Assembly (NCBI GenBank): GCA_965225895.1
Contig: CBDDBR010000011.1
Coordinates: 2,292,606-2,356,605 of the forward strand
Source: Endobugula sp965225895
GTDB lineage: Bacteria > Pseudomonadota > Gammaproteobacteria > Pseudomonadales > Cellvibrionaceae
Direction of reading: 5' to 3'
Length of the DNA stretch: 64,000 bases
A program made the position numbers and the translations under genes. The notes below the pieces were generated by a model. That model did not search any database, had not been told where the DNA came from, and was given only the letters and a program-made list of their open reading frames with translations. Shown in pieces: positions 8,124 to 15,982 of the stretch; position 1 is the first letter of the stretch, and every line of letters begins with the position of its first letter.

Positions 8124-9101
8124 TTATTGCATGCGATGAACAAAGCCATCAGACGACATGGCCCAATAGTGGTCGTGATGTTTGTCATAGGCAAGATCGA
8201 TAACGGCAGCAGCACTGGGCTGCCATTGATTACGCTTGGGCAGCGTCCACGATTGAATAACAGTTAATGACGGTAGGCGACGTAACTCTACGACGCGATT
8301 AGGGTAGCCCAATAATAAAGAGGTGCCATCTGCGCTAAATTCTGCCGCAGTAATGCGTAGTCCGCGCTTGAGCTGCTCTTTTTCTAAAGGAATAATGCCT
8401 AAACTTTTTTGCGATGGAATATCCCATAATTCAGCACGATCATATTTGGCGGCACTGAGAGCATAGCGCCCATCGTGACTGAGCTTAACTAGCTGTACAT
8501 CCTCTTTATGATTGATATTAAATAAGGCTTGCCCGTCTTCTAAGCGCCACACAGTGGCGGTTTGATCTTCAGAGCCTGTGATTGCTAGTTGACGATTTTG
8601 GCTCATATCGACACTGCGTACGCGTCCTTTGTGGTGTAGTGTGCGTACAATGCCGCCACGTATCGCATCAAAAATGACAGCTGAGTGATCAGCCAGTCCC
8701 AAAATAGCATAACGCCCGTTGGCACTTAGCTGACTCGCTAGTACTTCAGCGGGCGATGTCCAAAAGCGTGTTGCACGTCCAGTATCCACATCCCACAATA
8801 CAATGCTGGCAGCATCGGCAGTTAGAGCATGTGTATTGCTGGTGCTAATATCGGCAGAGATAATAATGCGATCATCTTCTTTATCGCTATGGTTCCAGTT
8901 GTAGATGCGCTCGCCATCGCTTGTACGCCAAAAACTGCCTCCATGAAATATTGAGCCCACCACAGCATATTGCCCATCATTGGATAATGCGCCGCCGTTG
9001 ATGCCTTTACTGGCCATTTCTATAGAGCGTGTGGGTAGATTTTTATCGCCGCAAGCTGTTAGTAAGCCGCACAAAAGGCCAATAATAATCGTAAAATACA
9101 T
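8124..9101 (-). CDS. WD40-repeat lipoprotein
   Basis: A 325-aa predicted lipoprotein with a signal ending LTAC (Cys17). The mature part is built of WD40-like blades: repeated units with ISxDGRYA/LS...D-x-A-xLWD patterns (for example SHDGRYALSAAKYDRAELWD and TGSEDQTATVWRLEDG), about six to seven blades covering nearly the whole chain, consistent with a beta-propeller. Such proteins are interaction platforms at the envelope; the partner is not known. It stands alone between the FKBP terminator and rsd. Confidence is high for the fold and low for any function. Confidence 0.85.
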   Translation of the reverse strand: MYFTIIIGLLCGLLTACGDKNLPTRSIEMASKGINGGALSNDGQYAVVGSIFHGGSFWRTSDGERIYNWNHSDKEDDRIIISADISTSNTHALTADAASIVLWDVDTGRATRFWTSPAEVLASQLSANGRYAILGLADHSAVIFDAIRGGIVRTLHHKGRVRSVDMSQNRQLAITGSEDQTATVWRLEDGQALFNINHKEDVQLVKLSHDGRYALSAAKYDRAELWDIPSQKSLGIIPLEKEQLKRGLRITAAEFSADGTSLLLGYPNRVVELRRLPSLTVIQSWTLPKRNQWQPSAAAVIDLAYDKHHDHYWAMSSDGFVHRMQ

Positions 9102-9206
9102 GTGAGGGGTATGTGTACGAATGGGGATGTCCTCATATAAATATCAACTAACAGGGTTAATATAAGCGTAGTCGATATTTACAGAGGGGGAGTGAAAAAG
9201 GCGTGT

Positions 9207-9674
9207 TTATGCCACCATATCTTTATGGCAGTTGTGTAATACCTCAATCATTTGATCTTCTGCTGAAAAGCGTGGTTCTAAACCTTGCCCCATTGATGAT
9301 AAATCATTGGCGAGTTCGGTTAAATCGTCGGTTTCTTGGTATTTATCATTAAAATCTAACAGTGTTTCTGTTGTGTTATCAATGATTTGATATAAAGCGG
9401 CTGCTTTTTTTAAGCCTTCTTTGTCGCCAAAGTCTTTTCCTTCTTTGATGAGCTGATCATAAATCTCAAAATGCCCCGCCGAGACATAATCTACTAAAAT
9501 TTGGCATAACGTTTTGACTTGGTTTTGGTGAACAACATTTTCTTCATCAAAGGTTTTGGTGTTTGATAAATCGCAATAAGAGACAAGTAATTGCTGTCTT
9601 TCGTGTAACCAACGATCAATAATCTCATTCACTCCGCCCCAACGTTCTTTAGCGGATTGGCAATTTTCTAACAT
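9207..9674 (-). CDS. rsd: Anti-sigma-70 regulator Rsd/AlgQ
   Basis: A 155-aa helical cytoplasmic protein that binds the housekeeping sigma factor and reduces its competition for core RNA polymerase in stationary phase. The family pattern is clear: RWGGVNEIIDRWLHERQQLL near the N-terminus, then LCQILVDYVSAGHFEIYDQL and the C-terminal LEPRFSAEDQMIEVL. Length is usual. In pseudomonads the homologue AlgQ also controls alginate and pyoverdine genes and lies near a dsbB homologue, as here. The upstream gap contains a perfect 16-bp palindrome. Confidence 0.93.
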   Translation of the reverse strand: MLENCQSAKERWGGVNEIIDRWLHERQQLLVSYCDLSNTKTFDEENVVHQNQVKTLCQILVDYVSAGHFEIYDQLIKEGKDFGDKEGLKKAAALYQIIDNTTETLLDFNDKYQETDDLTELANDLSSMGQGLEPRFSAEDQMIEVLHNCHKDMVA

Positions 9675-9788
9675 GGGTAAACTCCTAACTACATAATATG
9701 GGCTTTTAAAATAACAATGATGCTATTGGCTATTCTTATTTAACGATACATTTCTGGTAACGTTAGTATAAAAATAGTCAACGTTGGC

Positions 9789-9804
9789 GGTATTTGCAAA
9801 TACC
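9789..9804. promoter_or_regulatory. 16-bp perfect palindrome between rsd and dsbB
   Basis: GGTATTTGCAAATACC is a perfect palindrome about 115 bases upstream of the rsd start and 53 bases downstream of the end of dsbB. Its symmetry and lack of a T-run suggest a protein-binding site more than a terminator. The regulator is unknown. Confidence 0.4.
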
Positions 9805-9856
9805 CTAAGTAATTAATTACCGAAGATATATCACCGCAGGTCATGTGCGGACATTG

Positions 9857-10371
9857 CTATCTCTGTTTCATGCTTAACCAGAGTATAAACCCATTTAGGG
9901 TGAAAAATCCGATAAAAATTACTAACGTCCACGCTGGGATAGTAAGGCCTAGAAATGACCAGACTGATTCTGCGCAATTACCGTCGCCTTGTAGGAGTAC
10001 TGTAAGGGCTTCAACCCAAGGGACATTTTCTAGCAAATACCCCAATGTAGGGCCGCAGGCAGGAGCAAGATCTTCAGGCAGGCTTTGTAACCATACATGG
10101 CGTGTTGAGAAACCAGCACCAATGGCGGCAAATAGCATCCCTAATATTGGATAAGCGCGTTTGCCAGTCCTTGTGGCTTATGCAGCCAAGCGGCAAGGGC
10201 TATAAGGCCAACAGCAATGATAAATACACGCTGTGTCATGCAAAGTGCGCAAGGGATGAGATCCATTTGATACTGCATAAACAGAGCAATGGCAATACAT
10301 AATGTAGCACCTAGCCAGAGGCTTAAATATATATGACGTTGACTATGGGGGTGGCAAAGCAGAGAGAGCAC
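9857..10371 (-). pseudogene. dsbB: Disulfide bond formation protein DsbB, split by a frameshift
   Basis: Two adjacent frames together make one DsbB, the inner-membrane protein that reoxidises DsbA with quinone. The first (GTG 10371 to TAG 10141, 76 aa, AAGGA upstream) has TM1, the quinone-side CALC motif in PCALCMTQR, and TM2. The second (ATG 10138 to 9857, 93 aa) has GRHVWLQ-like STRHVWLQSLP, the second cysteine pair (ACGP and GDGNCAE), and TM4. Adding one base near 10141 restores a continuous protein of usual length (about 170 aa) that aligns without a gap. It is either a one-base deletion, a sequencing error, or two products coupled through TAGGGATG. All four cysteines are intact. Confidence 0.85.
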
Positions 10372-10453
10372 AATGAATCCTTGAACTTTTATTGGTAAAT
10401 ATGGCGAAGCTTCTATACTAAAAGCATACCGTAACATTTTGGAGAATACATTG

Positions 10454-10882
10454 ATGCAAAAATCCTTACAAGCCGTGATAGTCATGATCATGATAGCGTT
10501 AGCGACTTACGCGACCAACGGTATGGCCGAAGAAGAAGTCGAAGAGCCAGCTATTTTTTCTAAGCCGCTATATATCCCAATTAAACCTGCGCTGGTGGTA
10601 AATTATGGGGGGCAGGGCAAGCTTAAATATATTAAAGTGGAAATTTCTTTACGTGTAAAAGATACAGCAGCATCGAATGCCGTACGGCATCATTTGCCTT
10701 TAATACGTGATTATATGGTGTCGTTATTTAGTCGTCAGAGCGATGAAGACGTAGATACCGTAGAAGGCAAAGAACGCTTGCGGGCAACTGCGTTAGCAGG
10801 CGTAAAGACATTGCTATTAGAAGAAGATGGTGAAGAAGGCGTATTGGATCTTTTCTTTGTGCACTTTGTAGTTCAGCGTTAA
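10454..10882 (+). CDS. Exported FliL-like protein
   Basis: A 142-aa protein with a signal peptide or N-terminal anchor (residues 6-25) followed by an acidic stretch and a FliL-like domain: KPLYIPIKPALVVNY, then the LKYIKVEISLRVKD strand, a helical LPLIRDYMVSLFSRQS segment, and the C-terminal VLDLFFVHFVVQ strand. FliL proteins are stator-associated at the flagellar base, but no flagellar gene is near, and similar solitary proteins occur in many gammaproteobacteria. GGAG at 10441-10444 supports ATG 10454. It is divergent from dsbB, with 82 bases between the two starts. Confidence 0.8.
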   Translation: MQKSLQAVIVMIMIALATYATNGMAEEEVEEPAIFSKPLYIPIKPALVVNYGGQGKLKYIKVEISLRVKDTAASNAVRHHLPLIRDYMVSLFSRQSDEDVDTVEGKERLRATALAGVKTLLLEEDGEEGVLDLFFVHFVVQR

Positions 10883-10966
10883 GCCGCAGAGCGCGCGATC
10901 TATTAACAAGCCAATGACTTTCGGTATAATCTTTGATACTCCGATAATAAGCCGAGGTTTTACCGA

Positions 10967-11332
10967 ATGTCTGAGCTAGATATTATTCATGCTAAATTAG
11001 CCGCATTTGCAGATGCGCGTGACTGGCATCAATTTCATTCCCCTAAAAATTTAGCGATGGCATTGAGTGTTGAAGTGGCAGAATTGATGGAGCATTTTCA
11101 ATGGCTAACAGAAGCGCAATCTAACACATTGCCTGCAGATGCCATACAGGCAGTGAGTGAAGAAATTGCAGATGTACAAATGTATTTATTGTTATTAAGT
11201 CAGCAATTGAATGTAGATGTGGTTGATGCGGTACATAAAAAAATGCAAAAAAATGAAATTAAATATCCTGTTGATCAAGTGAAAGGCAAAGCACATAAAT
11301 ACTCTGCGTATACTGCAGAGAAAAATGAATAA
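10967..11332 (+). CDS. MazG-like nucleotide pyrophosphohydrolase
   Basis: A 121-aa all-helical protein of the MazG / dCTPase-type family, which hydrolyses non-canonical or excess NTPs to NMP and pyrophosphate. The metal-binding acidic signature is present: SVEVAELMEHFQW (E-x-x-E type) and SEEIADVQMYLLLL (E-E-x-x-D). The FADARDWHQFHSPKNLA start is characteristic of the RS21-C6-like branch. The exact substrate cannot be read from sequence. It stands alone with its own upstream region. Confidence 0.88.
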   Translation: MSELDIIHAKLAAFADARDWHQFHSPKNLAMALSVEVAELMEHFQWLTEAQSNTLPADAIQAVSEEIADVQMYLLLLSQQLNVDVVDAVHKKMQKNEIKYPVDQVKGKAHKYSAYTAEKNE

Positions 11333-11447
11333 AAATCCCTTCTTTTTTATCAAATTTACCCCCTGTTTACGTTTAATCAAAGAGTTGTCTTTTATTTTAA
11401 CGTAATGGCACCAAGTGCCACACAATACATCTATTTGGGGGGTAAAA

Positions 11448-11800
11448 ATGAAACACATTTCATCACTGGCTTTAGTTTTAGTATTCACCGTTGGTATGGT
11501 TCATTCGGTATCAGCGGCAATATATGTAGATAATTTACCGTTATCAACCAGTAGTGACGACGTAGAGCGTCTGAACGTCTGTTTTCACCTTATGGCAAGG
11601 TGATGAAAGTCACAGTGAATGACAAGGGTGAAGGTGCATCTAGTATGACGGGTTTGGTGCATATGGGTAGCACGCAATCGTTGCTTTAATTTTTCAATGG
11701 AAAGAAAATGCCATTAAAGACGGGTTTACAAGGTAAAAAAGTAAATGGTAAGACATTAAAGCTGAGTCAAGCCAAAGCGCGTAAAGCTATGAATAGCTAA
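11448..11800 (+). pseudogene. RRM-type RNA-binding protein with signal-like N-terminus, decayed
   Basis: The first frame (ATG 11448, GGGG upstream) encodes a hydrophobic N-terminus followed by IYVDNLPLSTSSDDVERL, the RNP2 and first helix of an RRM. At 11568-11575 eight bases (CGTCTGAA) partly duplicate the next CGTCTG and shift the frame. Removing them restores VERLFSPYGKVMKVTV, an exact RRM pattern. A second lesion, TAA at 11687-11689, interrupts the restored frame before FFNGKKM; the frame then continues to the stop at 11798-11800. With two independent lesions this is a genuine pseudogene and not a single read error. The signal-like leader on an RRM protein is unusual. Confidence 0.82.
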
Positions 11801-11919
11801 CAAGCGACAAGAAACTCGTAAATATAAAGGGCATTGGGAATTGATACCCATGGAGTCACGTTACTTGAACGCAAGACGGGTTATGTCATGATTGGGTGCA
11901 AATATGAACATGGTGTTTT

Positions 11920-12044
11920 AATTCCATAATGATGTGTCGCTGCAATAGTGATCATTATTTTATAAAGTATCTATGTTTAATCAATTCCATAATGATGTGT
12001 CGCTGCAATAGTGATCATTATTTTATAAAATATCTATATTAATC
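11920..12044. repeat. 63-bp tandem direct duplication
   Basis: Copy 1 (11920-11982) and copy 2 (11983-12044) share nearly every base over 62-63 positions, starting AATTCCATAATGATG; they differ only near the end. Each copy holds an inverted pair ATAATGAT / ATCATTAT spaced by 17 bases, so each could form a hairpin. No ORF spans it. Confidence 0.9.
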
Positions 12045-12079
12045 GTTTGAATATCTGATAAAAATATCGATGTATTTAT

Positions 12080-12113
12080 GTTTATACACATTAAATTTCT
12101 AATGTGTATAAAC
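12080..12113. repeat. 14-bp perfect inverted repeat
   Basis: GTTTATACACATTA (12080-12093) and TAATGTGTATAAAC (12100-12113) form a perfect 14-bp stem with a 6-base loop, about 70 bases upstream of the cupin start. There is no T-run, so it may be an operator or cruciform instead of a terminator. Confidence 0.7.
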
Positions 12114-12184
12114 GCATCGCATTCCTATTTTATTCCTTATACAATACCTTTATAGTTTGTTGCGATTAAAAGGTTGTATTCACC

Positions 12185-12583
12185 ATGTCTAAAAATATCA
12201 CCATTCCCTCTGTTAGCAATAATGGTGAAGGCGCTTCTGTATTTTCTTCGCGTGAGATTAGCTTGCATGGCGATAGTCAACGTTTACTATCTGATCAGCA
12301 ACAAGCAGTTAATTTTCGCTTGCGTGAAAGTGATGCTTCTTATGCATCCGATTGGCACGTGGCGGGTGATCCCACGCTACTGATTATTTTAGCAGGCGCA
12401 TTGCGCATTGAATTACGCAACGGTGAAACCCGTGATTTTTTTGCTGGCGATAAATTTATAGCAGAAGATTATTTACCAGCTAACCAACCATTTAATTCCC
12501 GTTTACATGGTCATCGCGCTGAAGTGCTGGGTGATGATATCCTATCTGTCATACATCTTAAGTTAGAAAAAAGAATAGACTAA
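12185..12583 (+). CDS. Small cupin-like protein
   Basis: A 132-aa protein with one predicted cupin beta-barrel. The central segment has the pattern WHVAGDPTLLIILAGALRIEL, then GETRDFFAGDKFIAEDYLP and LHGHRAEVLGDD, matching the two conserved cupin motifs in weakened form. Histidines in WHVAGD and LHGH could bind metal. Ligand and function are not known. No signal peptide or membrane segment. It is followed closely by rdgC on the same strand, but that gene has its own spacer. Confidence 0.75.
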   Translation: MSKNITIPSVSNNGEGASVFSSREISLHGDSQRLLSDQQQAVNFRLRESDASYASDWHVAGDPTLLIILAGALRIELRNGETRDFFAGDKFIAEDYLPANQPFNSRLHGHRAEVLGDDILSVIHLKLEKRID

Positions 12584-12642
12584 TCGTGCTATAGCGATGT
12601 ATTTTTTTATTTGACTTACTTTTAATAATAATAGAGTTTTTT

Positions 12643-13659
12643 ATGTGGTTCAAAAATCTTAGAATTTATCGGCTAATACATATGCCTACCCTTAATGGTG
12701 AAGTGATTAATGCCGAATCGTTAAATGACGCACTAGAAGATAGTGCTTTTGTGCCGTGTAACAGTCAAGATCTTTCTCGTTATGGATGGGTGTCTCCGCT
12801 GACAGGTCATGGTGACGGTGATGAAAGTTTAGTACACGCAAATCAAGAATTTTTAATGGTGTGCGCGAAGAAACAAGAAAAAGTATTACCCGCAGCTGTT
12901 GTTAATGAGGCAGTTGCAGAAAAAGTGGCTTCAATTACAGAAGAGGAAGGCCGCCCTGTTAGCCGCAAAGAACGCGCAGATATTAAAGACGACGTTACCA
13001 TGACGTTATTACCACGAGCGTTTACACGCTCGAGTTTGCAGTTTGCATATATTGCCTTACAGCAAGGCTACATTGTGATTAATGCAGCATCGGCTGCAAA
13101 AGCAGAGGAGCTATTATCATCATTGCGTGATGTGTTAGGCCGACTATCGGTTGTACCATTATTGAGTAAGCAACTCCCTCACCAAGGTATGACAGAATGG
13201 CTAACCTCTGCGGCAGCACCATTGCCTTTTGTATTGGGTGATGAGTGTGAATTATCTGATGAGAAAGAGGCGGGTAGTGTTATTCGTTGTAAGCATCAAG
13301 ATTTAGCGGCGGAAGAAATACATCAGTTATTAATCTCAGGTATGATTGTAACCAAGTTGGGTTTGCAATGGCGAGAAGGTGTGAGCTTTGTTTTAGACGA
13401 TCAATTAGCGATTAAGCGCTTACGTTTTGAAGATAATATTCAGGAAAAAGCAGATGGCCTTGAAGCGCAAGATGAGCATGAAAAATTTGATATTGAATTT
13501 TCAGTAATGACGTTAGAGTTAACGGCATTTATTCGTGATTTAGTTGAAGCATTAGGTGGTATGGATATGAACGCACCATCGGTAGATGAAATTGTTGCGC
13601 AGGCCACAAAAGATGATGCAAGTACTATGCGATCAACAGGTGTTGATGAGTTGGTATAA
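12643..13659 (+). CDS. rdgC: Recombination-associated protein RdgC
   Basis: A 338-aa nucleoid-associated ring-forming DNA-binding protein that limits RecA-driven recombination. The N-terminus MWFKNLRIYRL matches RdgC proteins, as do GWVSPLTGHGD, EKVLPAAVVNE, RKERADIKDDV and LLPRAF, and the C-terminal segment with LQWREGVSFVL and IKRLRFED. The length is slightly above the 303 aa of E. coli because of an acidic tail. It ends 8 bases before the ygjP-like gene, so the two are probably co-transcribed. Confidence 0.96.
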   Translation: MWFKNLRIYRLIHMPTLNGEVINAESLNDALEDSAFVPCNSQDLSRYGWVSPLTGHGDGDESLVHANQEFLMVCAKKQEKVLPAAVVNEAVAEKVASITEEEGRPVSRKERADIKDDVTMTLLPRAFTRSSLQFAYIALQQGYIVINAASAAKAEELLSSLRDVLGRLSVVPLLSKQLPHQGMTEWLTSAAAPLPFVLGDECELSDEKEAGSVIRCKHQDLAAEEIHQLLISGMIVTKLGLQWREGVSFVLDDQLAIKRLRFEDNIQEKADGLEAQDEHEKFDIEFSVMTLELTAFIRDLVEALGGMDMNAPSVDEIVAQATKDDASTMRSTGVDELV

Positions 13660-13667
13660 ATTTTTTT

Positions 13668-14168
13668 ATGCTGGTGAATAAATACCTTGCTAATTACCCT
13701 CCGCATGTTCTCTCGCAGGTTCAACAACTGATAGATAATGCGCAGTTGGCTGATTTTTTACAAGCACGTCATCCTTCGAGTCATCATATAACAACAGACC
13801 CTGCCTTGCGTGATTATGTAACTTCACTTAAGTCACAGTATATGAAAAAGTCAGCACCGTTAAGTAAGGTGGTTTATGATGGAAAAATACATGTGTTGCA
13901 TAACGCTTTAGGTTTGCACACGTATGTTTCTCGTGTACAAGGTAGCCAATTAAAACGTAAAAATGAAATACGTATAGGTGCAGTATTTAAGAAAACCTCA
14001 GAAGCATTATTGCAAATGATTGTTGTGCATGAATTGGCACACTTAAAAGAACGAGAGCATAATAAAGCATTTTATCGATTGTGCTTACATATGTTGCCAG
14101 AATATCACCAGTTAGAATTTGAGATGCGTTTGCACCTCATTCTGTGGGAATGGCAGAGTGCTCGTTAG
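13668..14168 (+). CDS. YgjP-like zinc metallopeptidase-fold protein (DUF45)
   Basis: A 166-aa protein with the zinc site VVHELAHLKEREHNKAFY (HExxH plus a downstream His), as in the YgjP/WLM-like metallopeptidase family. E. coli YgjP has been described as a UTP pyrophosphatase, so the activity is not certain to be proteolytic. It begins 8 bases after rdgC. Its last 32 bases overlap the end of the convergent DUF2986 gene (stop at 14137). Confidence 0.85.
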   Translation: MLVNKYLANYPPHVLSQVQQLIDNAQLADFLQARHPSSHHITTDPALRDYVTSLKSQYMKKSAPLSKVVYDGKIHVLHNALGLHTYVSRVQGSQLKRKNEIRIGAVFKKTSEALLQMIVVHELAHLKEREHNKAFYRLCLHMLPEYHQLEFEMRLHLILWEWQSAR

Positions 14169-14313
14169 TGAGTGGGTCAGCCAGTTTTTCAGACGCGAGC
14201 ATGGCTTGTTCTGCTTTAGATATATAAACAGATTTTTTAGCGGAATGTAATTTTGCAGACTTTGCTTTTTGCTTCTTTTTAAAAATCTGCGTCATTTTTT
14301 TGCGTCTATTCAT
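14137..14313 (-). CDS. DUF2986 small basic protein
   Basis: A 58-aa lysine-rich protein starting MNRRKKMTQIFKKKQKAK and continuing with KKSVYISKAEQAML, which matches the DUF2986 family of gammaproteobacteria; function unknown. ATG 14313 overlaps the gshA stop by 8 bases (ATGAATAG), so translation is probably coupled to gshA. An upstream extension of the frame lies wholly inside gshA and is not needed. Its 3' end overlaps the convergent ygjP-like gene by 32 bases. Confidence 0.82.
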   Translation of the reverse strand: MNRRKKMTQIFKKKQKAKSAKLHSAKKSVYISKAEQAMLASEKLADPLTNEHSAIPTE

Positions 14314-15913
14314 GATTTTCGTCGCAGTGTGCAACATGCTCATATTGAGAATAGTAATCAGCAAGGTAATCGTCAAAACTCATGGCGTCATTTTTTTCTA
14401 TCTCAACTTGTTTTTCTAACGACGTTTTGGCCAGTGTCTGGTAATACGATAGTCGATCATCTAGTGGATACTGTTTAAAATATTGTTGTTGTTGTTGTGA
14501 CATGTTTGCTGCAAAAGTAAAAAATGTAACGTCATCTTTTTTCATGTCAGCAAGTATTTTTGCCGAAGGCGTTAGTGAATCATCGTCAATTTTTTTACGT
14601 TCATTAGCTACACTGGTTTGATAAGTATTTTGTCTGTCATCTTGATCCAGCATAGCAGCAACATGTTGCAACTCATCCATGATGCTATTTCCCCATTCGC
14701 GTAATGAGCGTTCTTTACCGCGATCTTTAAGCGTTAAGCTCGGGTCGCGTCCGTCGTAAACCATGCGTTGTTGATTGTCTTGAATATCTTGGTATTCATT
14801 ATTATCGGATGTTGGGCTATCCGATAATAAACAATAGAGTAGAAAGGTATCAAGAAAGTGTATTTGTTGCTCACTAATACCTACGGGCTCGTAAGGGTTA
14901 ATGTCTAAGCAGCGTACTTCAATATATTCTACGCCGCCGTTGGCTAACGCTGTTAATGCAGTTTCTCCTCGCCCCGCTGTGCGTTTGGGACGAATGACAC
15001 TATAAAATTCATTTTCGATTTGCAATAAACTGTCATTCAGTTGTTGGTGCTGGCCTTCGTTATCTTTTATACCAATATTGGTATATTCCGTATGTGTTTG
15101 AGTGATCGCACAGCACAAGGTTTTAATGTAACTGTCGAGACAATTATAAGTAATGATCAATGAATTTTGGGCGTTGCTTTGATAACCCAAGTCGCCCATG
15201 CGTAACGAGGTGGCGTAGGGAGTATGTAAGCTGTGTTCATTATTATTAAAGGGTACTAACCTGTGATCACGATTAGCAACAAAGCTGCGACACACTCCAG
15301 GCGATGCGCCGTATAAATACAGTAGTAGCCAAAAGTAACGACGAAAGTTACGAATTAAACGAAAATATCCTTGGGTTTTAAAATCAGTCAGTGATAAATC
15401 ACTGTTTTCTTCTTCGTGTAGGCTTTGCCATAACTCATCCGATACAGAAAAATTATAATGAATACCCGCAATGGTTTGCATAGAGCGCCCATAACGGTGC
15501 CCTAAACCTAAACGATAAGCAGATTTCATTGTGCCGCTATTAGATGAGCCATATTGCGCAATAGGAATATCATTATCATCGCCTAGCATACACGGCATAC
15601 TGGTTACCCAGAGCTTTTCATCATTAATATGTTGATAGGTGTATGCGTGCAGTTCTCTTAGCTGTTCTAAGTTGGCGCTGCTGTTGGAGCAAGGTTCGGT
15701 AATAAACTCTAGTAGCGCTTCACTATAATCGGTAGTGATTTTAGGGTGCGTTAATGCCGAGCCTAGCGCTTTTGGATGAGGGGTTTTTGCTAAAGTACCA
15801 TCGGGTGTGATGCGTAAACTCTCTTTTTCAATCCCTCGGGTGAGCTGACGAATGCCGCCATAATTAGGTTTTAATGCAAGGGATGAAAGGGTCTTTTGCA
15901 GCAAGCTGGTCAA
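14306..15913 (-). CDS. gshA: Glutamate-cysteine ligase
   Basis: A 535-aa enzyme of the proteobacterial GshA type that makes gamma-glutamylcysteine, the first step of glutathione synthesis. The N-terminal RGIEKESLRI motif (glutamate and ATP binding), the TDYSEALLEFIT segment, the LGLGHRYGRSMQTIAGIHYNFS block, and the YIEVRCLDINPYEP motif are all present. The start codon is TTG at 15913 with an excellent AAAGGAG upstream; no ATG fits the family N-terminus. The DUF2986 gene overlaps its stop. Confidence 0.96.
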   Translation of the reverse strand: MTSLLQKTLSSLALKPNYGGIRQLTRGIEKESLRITPDGTLAKTPHPKALGSALTHPKITTDYSEALLEFITEPCSNSSANLEQLRELHAYTYQHINDEKLWVTSMPCMLGDDNDIPIAQYGSSNSGTMKSAYRLGLGHRYGRSMQTIAGIHYNFSVSDELWQSLHEEENSDLSLTDFKTQGYFRLIRNFRRYFWLLLYLYGASPGVCRSFVANRDHRLVPFNNNEHSLHTPYATSLRMGDLGYQSNAQNSLIITYNCLDSYIKTLCCAITQTHTEYTNIGIKDNEGQHQQLNDSLLQIENEFYSVIRPKRTAGRGETALTALANGGVEYIEVRCLDINPYEPVGISEQQIHFLDTFLLYCLLSDSPTSDNNEYQDIQDNQQRMVYDGRDPSLTLKDRGKERSLREWGNSIMDELQHVAAMLDQDDRQNTYQTSVANERKKIDDDSLTPSAKILADMKKDDVTFFTFAANMSQQQQQYFKQYPLDDRLSYYQTLAKTSLEKQVEIEKNDAMSFDDYLADYYSQYEHVAHCDENHE

Positions 15914-15982
15914 GCGATGTACTCCTTTAGCAGGGCTAGGTACAAGTTAGTATGTCTTGATATTAAGTAATAACGAGTGCGT

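Larger units (their letters stand above)
11801..12184. other. Intergenic region with a tandem duplication and an inverted repeat
   Basis: This 384-base stretch between the decayed RRM gene and the cupin gene has no convincing ORF. It contains a 63-bp tandem duplication and a 14-bp inverted repeat, listed separately. AAAAGG at about 12168-12173 is the likely ribosome-binding site of the cupin gene. Confidence 0.6.
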
